This document shows, one piece after another, positions 41,446-50,728 of a stretch of DNA of 64,000 bases. The stretch is from positions 1 to 64,000 of the forward strand of contig NZ_JAHWUS010000002.1 of assembly GCF_019455445.1 (NCBI RefSeq). Reading direction: 5' to 3'. The notes under the pieces were generated by a model. That model saw only the letters and a program-made list of their open reading frames with translations, was not told the origin of the DNA and did not search any database. A program made the position numbers and the translations under genes. This DNA comes from Pseudaquidulcibacter saccharophilus (GTDB lineage: Bacteria > Pseudomonadota > Alphaproteobacteria > Caulobacterales > Aquidulcibacteraceae). The stretch's first letter is position 1. The number at the start of each line of letters is the position of its first letter.

Positions 41446-43398
41446 ATGAATTATAAAATTGTCCCTGCGTTGGTCTCGGTTGCTTCTATATTTGTTGGTT
41501 CGGTTGCATTTGCAGAAGAGGGGATGTGGTCATATGACAAATTACCAACAGAGCAAATGGCCAATAAATACGGTGTCAAATTCACACCACAAGAAATTGA
41601 TAAAATTATGCGCGCAAGTGTACGGGTCAATGAGGTTTGTTCGGGCGCATTTGTTTCGCCAAATGGTTTAATTCAAACCAATAGTCATTGTCTTTTCGAT
41701 ATTTATGCCGAAAATGATGATTTTGGCAAACAAACAACGGATAACGGCTATATTGCCCAATCACCAAAAAATGAGCGCAAGCTTCAAGACTTTTCAATAC
41801 AGTTTTTTGATGGCTCAATTTACCCAGATATGGGTGCTGAAAAGGTGGTTGCCAGCGAACTTGCAACATATCACGTTAAATTTTGCGGCAATAAAGAAAT
41901 TTCCGAATGTAAAGTTTTTATCGAGGGTAAATCCGGCAGATTACGTGTCGATAGCTATAAAACCATAAAAGATGTTCGATTAGCTTTTTTACCGGAAATG
42001 AATGTTGGGCTATTTGGCTTTATGAAGGATAATTTCCGCTTTCCGCATTATTCGGTGGATGTGGCCTATATTCGTGCCTATGATAAAGATGGCAAGCCAT
42101 TAAATTCAAACAATTATTTTAAATGGTCAACCATAGAGCCAAAAAGGGACGATGTAATGTTTACATCAGGATATCCTGGGGTTTCGTTCCGCAATCGTAC
42201 CTATAATCAAATATTGTTTGAATTTAATACAATGCACAAAGTATTGATGGAGTTGAATGGCGCCGCCATCAGTAAAATAATAAAAAATAATAAAGCACCA
42301 AACAAAGGCGAAATTTTTGAACTTAAAAACTCATATGATGCATTTAGTGCGGTTCAAGATAGTATTGATAATGGCGCAATAAAAAAATCCAAAGATGAAG
42401 AAGAAGCGATTGTTAGAAATTATCTTTCAAAAAAGCCTAATGAATTGAGTGCTGCGGCGGATCCTTGGATAAAATCGCAAGATGCCGGAGATGTGGCAAC
42501 AATGAAAACATTGCACGGTCTATTCATGAAATTGGCATTGATGGAAGTTTCGCCATACGTCATGAAAATTGCAATGCCTGAAGAAGTATTGATGCATGAT
42601 GGCCACGACATCTTAAACAAACCATCAAGTTTTGACGCAGCAAGTGAAAAAATAAAAATTGCAAGTTGGGGCGATGCAATTGTTAAAACGCTTGATAAGG
42701 ATGATGTACCATTATTTTTGCAAAATAATACGCCCGACGAGTTTGCAGATAAATTAATTGCCGAATGCCCAGAGTTTTTTGATGCGAAAAATCCCGTGGC
42801 AAAGAAACCAAAGTCATGTGATAAACAACCACTGTTAAAACAATTAAGCCGCATGATGAACTTTACCGCAATGAAATATGGTATGATTTACAGTAATATT
42901 GCGGACGGCGTAGGGTCGCATGAAGTTATCGAACAAATAAAAGAATTAAAAGCAAAGTCAGATCCCGCGCGCTTTGATTATAGCGATGCCGATAACGAAT
43001 TGCGCTTTTCATATGGAATAATTCGCCCTGATGAGAATTCAGATGTAATAAGCACCAAACTTGGCGATTTTTATGGGCAAGAAAATAAAGAATTTGATCG
43101 GATTTTGCCAAAAAAATGGAAAGATGCAAAGACAAAACTAAACCGCGAAACCACAATGAACTTTCTTTCAACCAATGATGTTGTGGGCGGTAATTCAGGA
43201 TCCCCAATTTTTAACAAAGATTTGGTTATGATTGGTTCTGTCTTTGATGGTAATCAGGAATCAGCAGGGAACATGTATTTCTTTAGCAATAAAATGCGGA
43301 CAATTTCTGTTTCTAATGCAGCTATTTCAGAAGCATTGAGCAAAGTTTATAATGATAACTGGCTAATTGATGAACTAAAGACAGGGATAATTCAATAA
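41446..43398 (+). CDS. S46-family dipeptidyl-peptidase-like serine protease
   Basis: This 650-residue exported protein has a signal peptide ending SVAFA-EEG (residues 1-23). The DPP7/DPP11 family layout is visible: the start GMWSYDKLPTEQMANKYG, the catalytic His in QTNSHCLFDIY (H81), and the Ser in GGNSGSPIF (S584). The His loop reads N-S-H-C instead of the more common N-H-H-C. S46 enzymes remove dipeptides from peptide N-termini in the periplasm. The length is somewhat below the usual about 700. I used the ATG at 41446; a TTG three codons earlier is possible. Confidence 0.87.
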   Translation: MNYKIVPALVSVASIFVGSVAFAEEGMWSYDKLPTEQMANKYGVKFTPQEIDKIMRASVRVNEVCSGAFVSPNGLIQTNSHCLFDIYAENDDFGKQTTDNGYIAQSPKNERKLQDFSIQFFDGSIYPDMGAEKVVASELATYHVKFCGNKEISECKVFIEGKSGRLRVDSYKTIKDVRLAFLPEMNVGLFGFMKDNFRFPHYSVDVAYIRAYDKDGKPLNSNNYFKWSTIEPKRDDVMFTSGYPGVSFRNRTYNQILFEFNTMHKVLMELNGAAISKIIKNNKAPNKGEIFELKNSYDAFSAVQDSIDNGAIKKSKDEEEAIVRNYLSKKPNELSAAADPWIKSQDAGDVATMKTLHGLFMKLALMEVSPYVMKIAMPEEVLMHDGHDILNKPSSFDAASEKIKIASWGDAIVKTLDKDDVPLFLQNNTPDEFADKLIAECPEFFDAKNPVAKKPKSCDKQPLLKQLSRMMNFTAMKYGMIYSNIADGVGSHEVIEQIKELKAKSDPARFDYSDADNELRFSYGIIRPDENSDVISTKLGDFYGQENKEFDRILPKKWKDAKTKLNRETTMNFLSTNDVVGGNSGSPIFNKDLVMIGSVFDGNQESAGNMYFFSNKMRTISVSNAAISEALSKVYNDNWLIDELKTGIIQ

Positions 43399-43485
43399 AA
43401 TAAGGGGGTGAAATATTTCCCCTAAACTATAAAGCAAATTAACGCTTGACCGTTTTAAATTAAACTGGCAAGAGCAAAATCATTA

Positions 43486-43661
43486 AGCGGGAGAGTGTTT
43501 TAAAAACCGCCGAAGGAGCAACCGCCCCGGAAACTCTCAGGCAAAAGGACCGCTTGATACATATATCGCTGGAGAGCGTGGGCAACCACCGCCGAAGGAG
43601 CAAATCGGAATGATTCAATAGGATAATTTCGGCTAAAACTCTCAGGTCCAAAACAGCAGGG
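43486..43661 (+). promoter_or_regulatory. Tandem glycine riboswitch
   Basis: Two aptamers stand in series. The first (about 43486-43557) has GCGGGAGAGTG, CCGCCGAAGGAGCAA and AACTCTCAGGCAAAAGGAC. The second (about 43566-43661) repeats GCTGGAGAGCG, CCGCCGAAGGAGCAA and AACTCTCAGGTCCAAAACAGC. The paired GGAGAG / CCGAAGG / CTCAGG blocks are diagnostic for the glycine aptamer. The second has an extended P3 arm (AATCGGAATGATTCAATAGG region). The riboswitch precedes gcvT and should turn the operon on when glycine is high. Confidence 0.95.
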
Positions 43662-43691
43662 GCGCAAGTTGGCGGGTAAAACCGCATGCGC
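43662..43691 (+). promoter_or_regulatory. Candidate expression-platform hairpin of the glycine riboswitch
   Basis: Nested arms GCGCA (43662-43666) / TGCGC (43687-43691) and GCGG (43672-43675) / CCGC (43682-43685) lie between the second aptamer and the gcvT start. There is no T-run, so a translational control mode is more likely than termination. Confidence 0.45.
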
Positions 43692-43720
43692 AATTGACTC
43701 AAAGTTTTGGAATGGGCGGT

Positions 43721-44866
43721 ATGACAGAAAATCTAAAAGCAACAATCTTATCAAATTTATGGGCCGAAATGGGCGGTAAAATGGTCGGCTTTGCCGGCTA
43801 TAATATGCCTGTGCAATTTAAAGAAGGCGTTGTCAAAGAACATCTTTGGACACGTGAAAACGCAGGTCTTTTTGATGTTTCCCACATGGGACCTTGTTAT
43901 ATTCATTTAAAAGATAAAGGCGATTTAAACCCCGAAGAATCGCATATCAAAATTGCCAAAATCCTTGAACAGGTTTTACCATGCGATATTCAAGGGCTTA
44001 AAATCGGGCAAATCCGTTATACCACATTGCTAAATGATGATGGTGGCGTGATTGATGATTTGATGGTGGCACGCGATGCACGGGGAAGCCTTTATGTGGT
44101 TGTTAATGCAGGCGGCAAAGAAGAAGATTTTGCGATTTTTGAAAAAGTTGGCGCTGGAGAGCTTGTGGTTGAACGCCTTGATATGAATGGCCTTATCGCC
44201 CTTCAAGGGCCAAAGGCAAAAGAGGTTATTAAATCTGTTGCCGTCGAAGCAACCAATCTAAACTTTATGAATTTCGCGCATTTCAAAAGCGAATTTGGCG
44301 CGCTTATTATTGCCCGTTCAGGCTATACCGGCGAAGATGGTTTTGAAATTCTTGTATTGGCGGATAATGGCGTAAAATTATGCGAATTCCTGCTGGCAAA
44401 TGATGATGTAAAGCCGATTGGCCTTGGTGCACGTGACAGCTTGCGCCTAGAAGCGGGGCTTTGCCTTTATGGTCATGACCTTGACCAAACAATTTCACCA
44501 ATCGAAGCTGATTTGAAATGGACCATTCAAAAATGCCGCCGCGAACGCGGTGATTTCAATGGTTCGGCACGTATCCTTGATGAACTTGCCAATAAGCCAA
44601 AACGTTTGCGAGTTGGCATAGAATTTTTGGACAAAGCCCCAGCGCGTGAAGGCGTTGAAATTCATTCAAAAGATGGTCGTAAAATTGGTGTGATTACATC
44701 TGGTGGCTTTGGGCCATCTGTTGGGACACCGATTGCAATGGGCTATGTTGAAACCGAATTTGCCGCAATTGGCACTGAAATAGATCTAATTGTGCGTGGT
44801 ACGCCGCGCCCTGCGAAAATTGGTGCATTACCTTATGTGCCGCATAATTATTACAAACCTGCATAA
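43721..44866 (+). CDS. gcvT: Glycine cleavage system T protein (aminomethyltransferase)
   Basis: This is a protein of about 381 residues. GcvT takes the aminomethyl group from the lipoyl arm of GcvH and forms 5,10-methylene-THF plus ammonia. The sequence shows [10 protein letters not shown] near the N-terminus, GLFDVSHMG, the [14 protein letters not shown] block, and [18 protein letters not shown]; all are conserved GcvT positions. I chose the ATG at 43721 because it begins the conserved N-terminus; ATG 43712 and TTG 43694 are upstream alternatives. It is the first gene of the riboswitch-controlled gcvT-gcvH-gcvPA-gcvPB operon, with gcvH starting 17 bases later. Confidence 0.96.
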   Translation: MTENLKATILSNLWAEMGGKMVGFAGYNMPVQFKEGVVKEHLWTRENAGLFDVSHMGPCYIHLKDKGDLNPEESHIKIAKILEQVLPCDIQGLKIGQIRYTTLLNDDGGVIDDLMVARDARGSLYVVVNAGGKEEDFAIFEKVGAGELVVERLDMNGLIALQGPKAKEVIKSVAVEATNLNFMNFAHFKSEFGALIIARSGYTGEDGFEILVLADNGVKLCEFLLANDDVKPIGLGARDSLRLEAGLCLYGHDLDQTISPIEADLKWTIQKCRRERGDFNGSARILDELANKPKRLRVGIEFLDKAPAREGVEIHSKDGRKIGVITSGGFGPSVGTPIAMGYVETEFAAIGTEIDLIVRGTPRPAKIGALPYVPHNYYKPA

Positions 44867-44883
44867 ACTTCCGGAGAGTTGAG

Positions 44884-45255
44884 ATGACTGTTAAATTTAC
44901 CCAAGAACATGAATGGATTAAAATCGAAGGCGATGTGGCGTCATTTGGTATTACTGCCTATGCCGCAGAGCAATTGGGCGACGTGGTTTATGTTGAACTG
45001 CCAGAAGTTGGCAAAACCATCAAAACCGGTGATGCTGTTGCGGTTGTTGAAAGCGTGAAAGCTGCATCGGACGTTTATGCGCCAGTTTCTGGTGAAGTTG
45101 TTGAAGCCAATGAAGAGCTTTCAGCAAGCCCAGAAAAAGTTTCCGAAGATGCCGAAGGCGAAGGTTGGTTTGCAAAAATCAAATTATCGGATGCGTCTGA
45201 ACTTGATGGCTTAATGGACGTTGATGCCTACAAAGCCTTTCTTGAAAGCCTATAA
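44884..45255 (+). CDS. gcvH: Glycine cleavage system H protein
   Basis: This 123-residue protein carries the lipoyl-lysine at K59 in [14 protein letters not shown], within the conserved [12 protein letters not shown] motif. The N-terminal half, [17 protein letters not shown], is also typical. GcvH shuttles the aminomethyl group between the P and T proteins. CGGAGAG precedes the ATG. It lies between gcvT and gcvPA with short gaps (17 and 9 bases). Confidence 0.97.
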   Translation: MTVKFTQEHEWIKIEGDVASFGITAYAAEQLGDVVYVELPEVGKTIKTGDAVAVVESVKAASDVYAPVSGEVVEANEELSASPEKVSEDAEGEGWFAKIKLSDASELDGLMDVDAYKAFLESL

Positions 45256-45264
45256 GGACTAAAA

Positions 45265-46623
45265 ATGCGTTATTTGCCGCTTAATGATGATGACCGCAAA
45301 TCAATGCTTGAGACCATTGGGGTTTCAAACATTGATGAATTGTTCAAAGATATTCCTGAAAGTGCGCGCCTTGATGGCCCCGTTCACGGTTTGCCAATGG
45401 TGCAAAGTGAAATGGCGGTTGCCCGCACTTTGGGGAAAATGGCGGGTAAGAACACACCTGCTGCAAATGTTCCGTTTTTCTGTGGGGCGGGGGCGTATAA
45501 GCACCATGTTCCGGCAACTGTTGATCATATTATTCAACGTTCGGAATTTTTGACATCCTATACCCCTTATCAGCCAGAAATCGCACAAGGCACATTGCAA
45601 AGCCTGTTTGAATTCCAAACCCAGGTGGCGCGCCTTTTGGATTGCGATGTTGCCAATGCCTCTATGTATGACGGTTCAACCGCTTGTGCAGAGGCGGTGG
45701 TAATGGCGGCACGGGTTACCAAACGTAAAAAGGTCATTTTCTCTGGCGGTATTCATCCGCATTATTTTGCGGCGGCGCATATTCTTGCCGATAATATCGG
45801 GATTGAAATTGTGGCTCTGGACCCTGCTGTTGACGGCGAAAAAGCGGTTATTGAACATATCGATGCCGACACTGCTGCTGTGGTGGTTTCATGCCCGAAT
45901 GTGTTCGGTACAATTACAGATTTGTCTGATATTGCTCAGGCGGCAACCGCCAAGGGCGCATTATCAATCGGTGTTTTCACCGAGGTGATGGCATTCGGCC
46001 TTATCGAACCTTTGGGTGCGATGGGCATTGATATTGTGGTCGGTGAGGGGCAGTCAATTGGCAACGCCCTAAACTTTGGCGGTCCTTATGTTGGGCTATT
46101 TGCAACGCGCGAAAAATTCATTCGCCAAATGCCGGGTCGCCTTGCAGGGCAAACCGTGGATTTGGATGGAAAGCGTGGTTTTGTTCTTACCCTTTCCACC
46201 CGCGAGCAGCATATTCGCCGTGAAAAAGCGACATCAAACATTTGCACAAACTCCGGTCTTTGTGCGCTTGCCTTTACCATTCACATGACTTTGTTGGGTG
46301 AAAAGGGGCTTGAACAAACTGCAATTCTAAACCATGAGGCAGCAATCAAAACGGCCAAGGCATTAGGCGAAATTGCGGGTGTTGAGGTTTTGACCAAAAC
46401 TTTCTTCAATGAAATTGCGGTTAAATTGCCAATGAACGCCACCGAAGTGGTGCAAAAAATGGCGGATGCTGGTGTGTTGGGCGGCGTTCCATTCAGCCGT
46501 CTTAACAAAGACGCTACTGATTTTGAAAACGTTCTTCTAATCGCGGCAACCGAAGTAACAACCGATGACGATATTGCCGAATTGGTATCAGTTTTGACCA
46601 ACATTTTGAAAGGTGCAATCTAA
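45265..46623 (+). CDS. gcvPA: Glycine decarboxylase P protein subunit 1
   Basis: This 452-residue protein is the N-terminal-type subunit of a two-subunit glycine decarboxylase. Recognisable blocks are [57 protein letters not shown] and the [21 protein letters not shown] loop. It pairs with GcvPB to decarboxylate glycine using PLP held by GcvPB. Its stop overlaps the gcvPB start by one base (TAATG), so translation is coupled. Confidence 0.96.
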   Translation: MRYLPLNDDDRKSMLETIGVSNIDELFKDIPESARLDGPVHGLPMVQSEMAVARTLGKMAGKNTPAANVPFFCGAGAYKHHVPATVDHIIQRSEFLTSYTPYQPEIAQGTLQSLFEFQTQVARLLDCDVANASMYDGSTACAEAVVMAARVTKRKKVIFSGGIHPHYFAAAHILADNIGIEIVALDPAVDGEKAVIEHIDADTAAVVVSCPNVFGTITDLSDIAQAATAKGALSIGVFTEVMAFGLIEPLGAMGIDIVVGEGQSIGNALNFGGPYVGLFATREKFIRQMPGRLAGQTVDLDGKRGFVLTLSTREQHIRREKATSNICTNSGLCALAFTIHMTLLGEKGLEQTAILNHEAAIKTAKALGEIAGVEVLTKTFFNEIAVKLPMNATEVVQKMADAGVLGGVPFSRLNKDATDFENVLLIAATEVTTDDDIAELVSVLTNILKGAI

Positions 46624-48110
46624 TGACAATTGAAACTTTCACTGGTGCAAAGGCACTTTTGCAAAAAACTGAATTATTATTCGAATATGGTAGTGTTGAT
46701 AAAACCGGCATTGATACCGTAAAGCCAGAAGGATTGGCAGACAATCTTGGCGGTTTAAAACGTAAAGCAAAGCCAAATTTGCCAGCCTTAACCGAGCCAG
46801 AGGCAATGCGCCATTATATTCGCCTGTCACAGCGTAATTATGCGATTGATTTAGGTATGTTCCCACTTGGAAGCTGCACAATGAAGCATAACCCGCGCCT
46901 AAACGAGGCCATGGCAAGATTGCCAGGGTTTAGCGATATTCACCCACTTCAGCCGCAATCAACCGTTCAGGGTGCTTTAGAACTTATTGATACATTGTCT
47001 GATTGGTTGTTGAAACTTACTGGTATGAAGGCGGTTGCAATGTCGCCAAAAGCTGGTGCGCACGGCGAATTATGTGGTATGTTGGCAATCCGTGCGGCAC
47101 TTGATGCCCGTGGATTACAGGCACGAAAAAAGGTTCTTGTGCCAAAATCAGCACATGGCACCAACCCTGCAACCGCTGCCCAAGCGGGCTTTGAAGTGGT
47201 TGAGGTTGCCCAAACTGCGGACGGTCGCGTTGATGTTGAAGATTTCAAAGCAAAAATCACCGAAGATACTGCGGCCTGTATGATTACCAACCCCAACACT
47301 TGCGGTCTTTTTGAACACCAAATCAAAGAAATTGCCGACCTTATCCATGCGGCTGGCGGTTATTTTTATTGCGATGGCGCGAACTTTAACGCCATTGTTG
47401 GCAAGGTTCGTGTGGCGGATTTAGGCGTTGATGCCATGCACATCAATCTTCACAAAACCTTCTCAACCCCGCATGGCGGCGGTGGCCCTGGTTCTGGTCC
47501 GACTGTTTTGTCGGATGCATTGGCGGCATTTGCCCCGGTTCCTTGGGTGGTTAATGATGGTGATGGCTTTAAACTTCTTGAGCATAAGGAAGGTGAAGCA
47601 GCACAGGCATTCGGGCGTATGGTTGCATTCCATGGGCAAATGGGAATGTATGTTCGTGCATTGTCTTATATGATGTCACATGGCGCGGACGGCCTGAAAC
47701 AAGTTTCCGAAGATGCGGTTTTGAATGCCAATTATATCCTTGCATCCCTAAAAGATGTTATGACACCGGCGTTTGACGGCTATTGCATGCACGAAGCCTT
47801 GTTTGATGACAAATTCCTAGAAGGAACAGGCGTTACCACACTAGATTTCGCCAAGGCGATGATTGATGAAGGTTTCCACCCAATGACCATGTATTTCCCA
47901 TTGGTTGTTCATGGTGCAATGCTTATCGAGCCAACCGAAACCGAGAGCAAACATACATTGGATGATTTCATCAAATCAATGCGTGGCTTGGCTGCGGCGG
48001 CAAAATCAAACGACAAGTCACGGTTTGATCACGCACCACACCTTGCCCCAAGCAAGCGTTTGGATGAGACACAAGCGGCACGCAAGCCTGTGTTGAAAAT
48101 GGCTGATTAG
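46623..48110 (+). CDS. gcvPB: Glycine decarboxylase P protein subunit 2 (PLP-binding)
   Basis: This 495-residue subunit binds PLP through K278 in the conserved NLHKTFSTPHGGGGPGSGP motif. Other family blocks are DLGMFPLGSCTMKHNPR, SPKAGAHGELCGM and KSAHGTNPATAAQAGFEVV. With GcvPA it forms the P protein of the glycine cleavage complex. It is the last gene of the operon; a GC-rich hairpin follows 11 bases after the stop. Confidence 0.97.
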   Translation: MTIETFTGAKALLQKTELLFEYGSVDKTGIDTVKPEGLADNLGGLKRKAKPNLPALTEPEAMRHYIRLSQRNYAIDLGMFPLGSCTMKHNPRLNEAMARLPGFSDIHPLQPQSTVQGALELIDTLSDWLLKLTGMKAVAMSPKAGAHGELCGMLAIRAALDARGLQARKKVLVPKSAHGTNPATAAQAGFEVVEVAQTADGRVDVEDFKAKITEDTAACMITNPNTCGLFEHQIKEIADLIHAAGGYFYCDGANFNAIVGKVRVADLGVDAMHINLHKTFSTPHGGGGPGSGPTVLSDALAAFAPVPWVVNDGDGFKLLEHKEGEAAQAFGRMVAFHGQMGMYVRALSYMMSHGADGLKQVSEDAVLNANYILASLKDVMTPAFDGYCMHEALFDDKFLEGTGVTTLDFAKAMIDEGFHPMTMYFPLVVHGAMLIEPTETESKHTLDDFIKSMRGLAAAAKSNDKSRFDHAPHLAPSKRLDETQAARKPVLKMAD

Positions 48111-48120
48111 TTCGTCCTCT

Positions 48121-48148
48121 TCTCCTTCCCCGAAAACGGGGGAGGAGA
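48121..48148 (+). terminator. Hairpin after gcvPB, probable operon end
   Basis: A 12-base-pair stem with one wobble (TCTCCTTCCCCG at 48121-48132, CGGGGGAGGAGA at 48137-48148) is closed by an AAAA loop. Only TTT follows, so it may be a weak terminator, or a half-copy of the CCTTCCC-type palindromic repeats at 34 kb. Confidence 0.6.
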
Positions 48149-48284
48149 TTTGCGCTTCATAGGCAGTCATACTGCTAAGGCAAATTGCCATGCTTTATAG
48201 GCAATAATTGAACTTTCACAAACAAAAGCTATCAAAAGACTAAAAAAGCTTGCACCAATTGCAAAGCTATGGGACATTAACTCC

Positions 48285-48647
48285 ATGAGTCTTGAGGATA
48301 TAAAAAACAAAATCTTGGCTTTCGAGCCTATTTTCCACCATCCCGAATTGGGCACAAAACGGGAAGATTTCGCGCGCGTAATGGGTGATGATTATTGGGA
48401 AACCGGCGCAAGCGGTAAACGCTATGACCGTGAATATATCCTTGATGTCCTTGAAGAAAGATATTCAAAGCCATTTGAAGACGAATGGAAAATTACTGAT
48501 GCCAAGGTGCAACCACTAAAGACGAATTTATATTTATTCACCTATATACTTGATAAAGGTGGTCGCACTTCTAGCCGTTCAACAATTTGGGAAGAAACCG
48601 AAAACGGCTTTATTGCCCATTACCATCAAGGAACGATTGTGGAATAA
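48285..48647 (+). CDS. DUF4440/NTF2-like small protein
   Basis: This 120-residue cytosolic protein has the NTF2-like alpha+beta pattern, with IFHHPELGTKREDFARVMGD near residues 16-35, DYWETGASGKRYDREYIL next, and a C-terminal TIWEETENGFIAHYHQGT. These blocks match small DUF4440-type proteins of unknown function. Its last 38 bases overlap the 3' end of the convergent ABC-F gene. No strong ribosome site is visible beyond a weak purine-rich stretch. Function is not known. Confidence 0.75.
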   Translation: MSLEDIKNKILAFEPIFHHPELGTKREDFARVMGDDYWETGASGKRYDREYILDVLEERYSKPFEDEWKITDAKVQPLKTNLYLFTYILDKGGRTSSRSTIWEETENGFIAHYHQGTIVE

Positions 48648-50019
48648 ATCCGCCAATTTGTTCAACAAAACCTTCATCATGGCTTATAAGTAATATTGCG
48701 CCGCCAAACCCTTGTAGTGCTTGGATTAATATTTCACGCGAGTTGATATCTAAATTATTGGTTGGCTCATCAAGTAATAATATTTGTGGCGGGTTTGGTG
48801 CGCAAAACGCGATTGCTAATGCCGCGCGTAATTTTTCCCCGCCCGACAATGTCCCCGTAATTTTTAGCGCGTCTTTGTTGCGGAATTTGAAACGCGCCAA
48901 TTTAGCATAAATTTGATTATCATTTAATTCGGGGTGATAGTGGCGCACATTGTCAAAAATCGACAATTCACTTTTCATAAGCCCAAGGTTTTGATCAAGA
49001 TAGGCAAATGGTGCATTTATTTTTATCTGCCCGCGTTGTGGAAATAATTCACCCATAATATGGCGTAATAATGTGGTTTTTCCTGAACCATTTTTACCGC
49101 GCAACCATATACGTTCGTTCCCCACAATTTGCATTGAGAAATTGCTTAAGATTTGGGTTTGGTATCCAAAGCTAATGTTTTGAATATCAATCATAATTTT
49201 GCTGTTTGGGACCGTAATTTCGGGCAAATCAAAATGAAGTGGGGCAATAATTTCAAGCTGTGATCTGGCATTATTTAATGCGTCTTGTGCCAATTCGTTT
49301 TGCCGTGCATTAAGGCCGATATTGCGCCCCGCACTTTGTTCAGCGCGGTTCTTTTGCGCATCAAGCAAGATTTTAGGGGCATCGTTTTTCGCACGCTTTT
49401 TATTTCCCATTGCATTGCGCTTTTGTTGCTTTTCAATGCGTTTTTGGTTTTCAAGCCTTGTGCGCTTTTCATTATTTTGTGCGGATTTTAAATCATGCGT
49501 GGCTTTGGCAATTTGGCGTTGTTTTAAAGCCTTAAATTCATGATAATTACCGCTAAAAACCTGAATACCCAAGTGCGTGATTTCGATAATAATTTCGGCA
49601 AGGTTTAGAATCCGCTCATCATGGCTAATGAAGATTATGCCGCCAATGTAGTTTGAAATTTCGCGCGAAAGCCATTTGACGGCATCACTATCAAGATTGT
49701 TTGACGGCTCATCAAGCAATATGAAATCACTATTGCCCATGAAAGCCTCACGCAATCTAGCAATTTGGATTTGTCCGCCTGATTTTGCGTCACGGCTTTG
49801 TGGGAATTGCGGGCAAAATTGGGTTGTGCCATCAATTTTGATTTTGCCATCACTTGGCAAAATTTCCCCCATAATAAGGCGTAAAAACGTGGTTTTACCA
49901 ACCCCATTATTGCCAATAATCGCAATTTTTGTGGGCGGCAAAGATAGGGTGATATTATCAAAAATTTTTATGAAATTAGGGGTGTTATAGGAAACACCCG
50001 ATAAAGAAATATGCGGCAT
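48610..50019 (-). CDS. ABC-F family ATPase with reduced first nucleotide-binding domain
   Basis: This 469-residue soluble protein has two ABC domains and no membrane segments. NBD1 has Walker A GNNGVGKT (36-43), SGGQ at 80-83 and LLDEP at 101-105. NBD2 has GKNGSGKT, LSGGEKLR and LLLDEPTNNLD. A basic linker rich in Lys/Arg/Gln joins them. In NBD1 only about 36 residues separate the Walker A end from SGGQ, against about 76 in NBD2, so the helical subdomain of NBD1 is largely missing. ABC-F proteins act on ribosomes or give antibiotic protection. The ATG at 50019 is preceded by GGAGG; an upstream start at 50076 is less likely. Confidence 0.85.
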   Translation of the reverse strand: MPHISLSGVSYNTPNFIKIFDNITLSLPPTKIAIIGNNGVGKTTFLRLIMGEILPSDGKIKIDGTTQFCPQFPQSRDAKSGGQIQIARLREAFMGNSDFILLDEPSNNLDSDAVKWLSREISNYIGGIIFISHDERILNLAEIIIEITHLGIQVFSGNYHEFKALKQRQIAKATHDLKSAQNNEKRTRLENQKRIEKQQKRNAMGNKKRAKNDAPKILLDAQKNRAEQSAGRNIGLNARQNELAQDALNNARSQLEIIAPLHFDLPEITVPNSKIMIDIQNISFGYQTQILSNFSMQIVGNERIWLRGKNGSGKTTLLRHIMGELFPQRGQIKINAPFAYLDQNLGLMKSELSIFDNVRHYHPELNDNQIYAKLARFKFRNKDALKITGTLSGGEKLRAALAIAFCAPNPPQILLLDEPTNNLDINSREILIQALQGFGGAILLISHDEGFVEQIGGFIPQSFLDGNGQ

Positions 50020-50152
50020 AATCCCTCCAAAAAGATTGTTAAACAAAATTTTCAAAGCAATTAATTCATCTCGCACCTTTGGTTAGGGTTTACGGTTAGC
50101 AATTTATTCGATTGGCAAATCATATTTCAAATATTTGAAAATGTAAATTATT

Positions 50153-50719
50153 TTATTCTTCTTTCTTAAATTTAATGCTAAGGTTACCGCTTAAATTATG
50201 AGTGTCTATACAGGTTTTTTGGTTAAAAAAACTGTGTTCAATAGGTGCGGTATCATTCTTTGTTTCAATTAGGTAGGGAATATAATAATTCGATGGAAAA
50301 TTGTTTACTTCAAGCCAAATTATTTCATCTTTGGCTAAAGCAATTACCGAGAATGTGTTATTAACATCGTTATTATTATACGTGTTTGCATTGGCAATAT
50401 AATATTTTCTTTTTCCGACCTCTTTATACTTCTTTAAATATTTTTCCAATTTTGATGCTTCTACTTCCCAATCATTTTGCTCATCAAAGAAAGGGGAGTG
50501 AACGCAAATTGCGTCAAATTTTTTGCTAATGCTAAATTCACAGTCTTTAATGGCTGAAGCATTATATTTTTGGGTTTCGGAAAAGGCTTTGCTTATTTCT
50601 GAGCAACTTTTAATTACAACATAATTGCCAGATTTTATTGCGTTTTTATGTGAGTTCTGACCATTATCGCAACCAGTTTGCAAGATGATAAGTAACAATA
50701 AAAACCATTTAAGTTTCAT
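50153..50719 (-). CDS. Hypothetical lipoprotein in the petPR operon
   Basis: This 188-residue protein has a lipobox LQTGC (Cys17) and a very Lys/Asn/Tyr-rich mature part with four further Cys (CSEIS, DCEF, AICVHS, KTCID), possibly two disulfides. I do not recognise a family. GAGGTG lies six bases before the ATG and overlaps the stop region of the response regulator gene (gap of 9 bases), so it is co-transcribed with petP-petR. Its function may be periplasmic sensing or envelope-related, but that is speculative. Confidence 0.78.
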   Translation of the reverse strand: MKLKWFLLLLIILQTGCDNGQNSHKNAIKSGNYVVIKSCSEISKAFSETQKYNASAIKDCEFSISKKFDAICVHSPFFDEQNDWEVEASKLEKYLKKYKEVGKRKYYIANANTYNNNDVNNTFSVIALAKDEIIWLEVNNFPSNYYIPYLIETKNDTAPIEHSFFNQKTCIDTHNLSGNLSIKFKKEE

Positions 50720-50728
50720 ATAAACACC

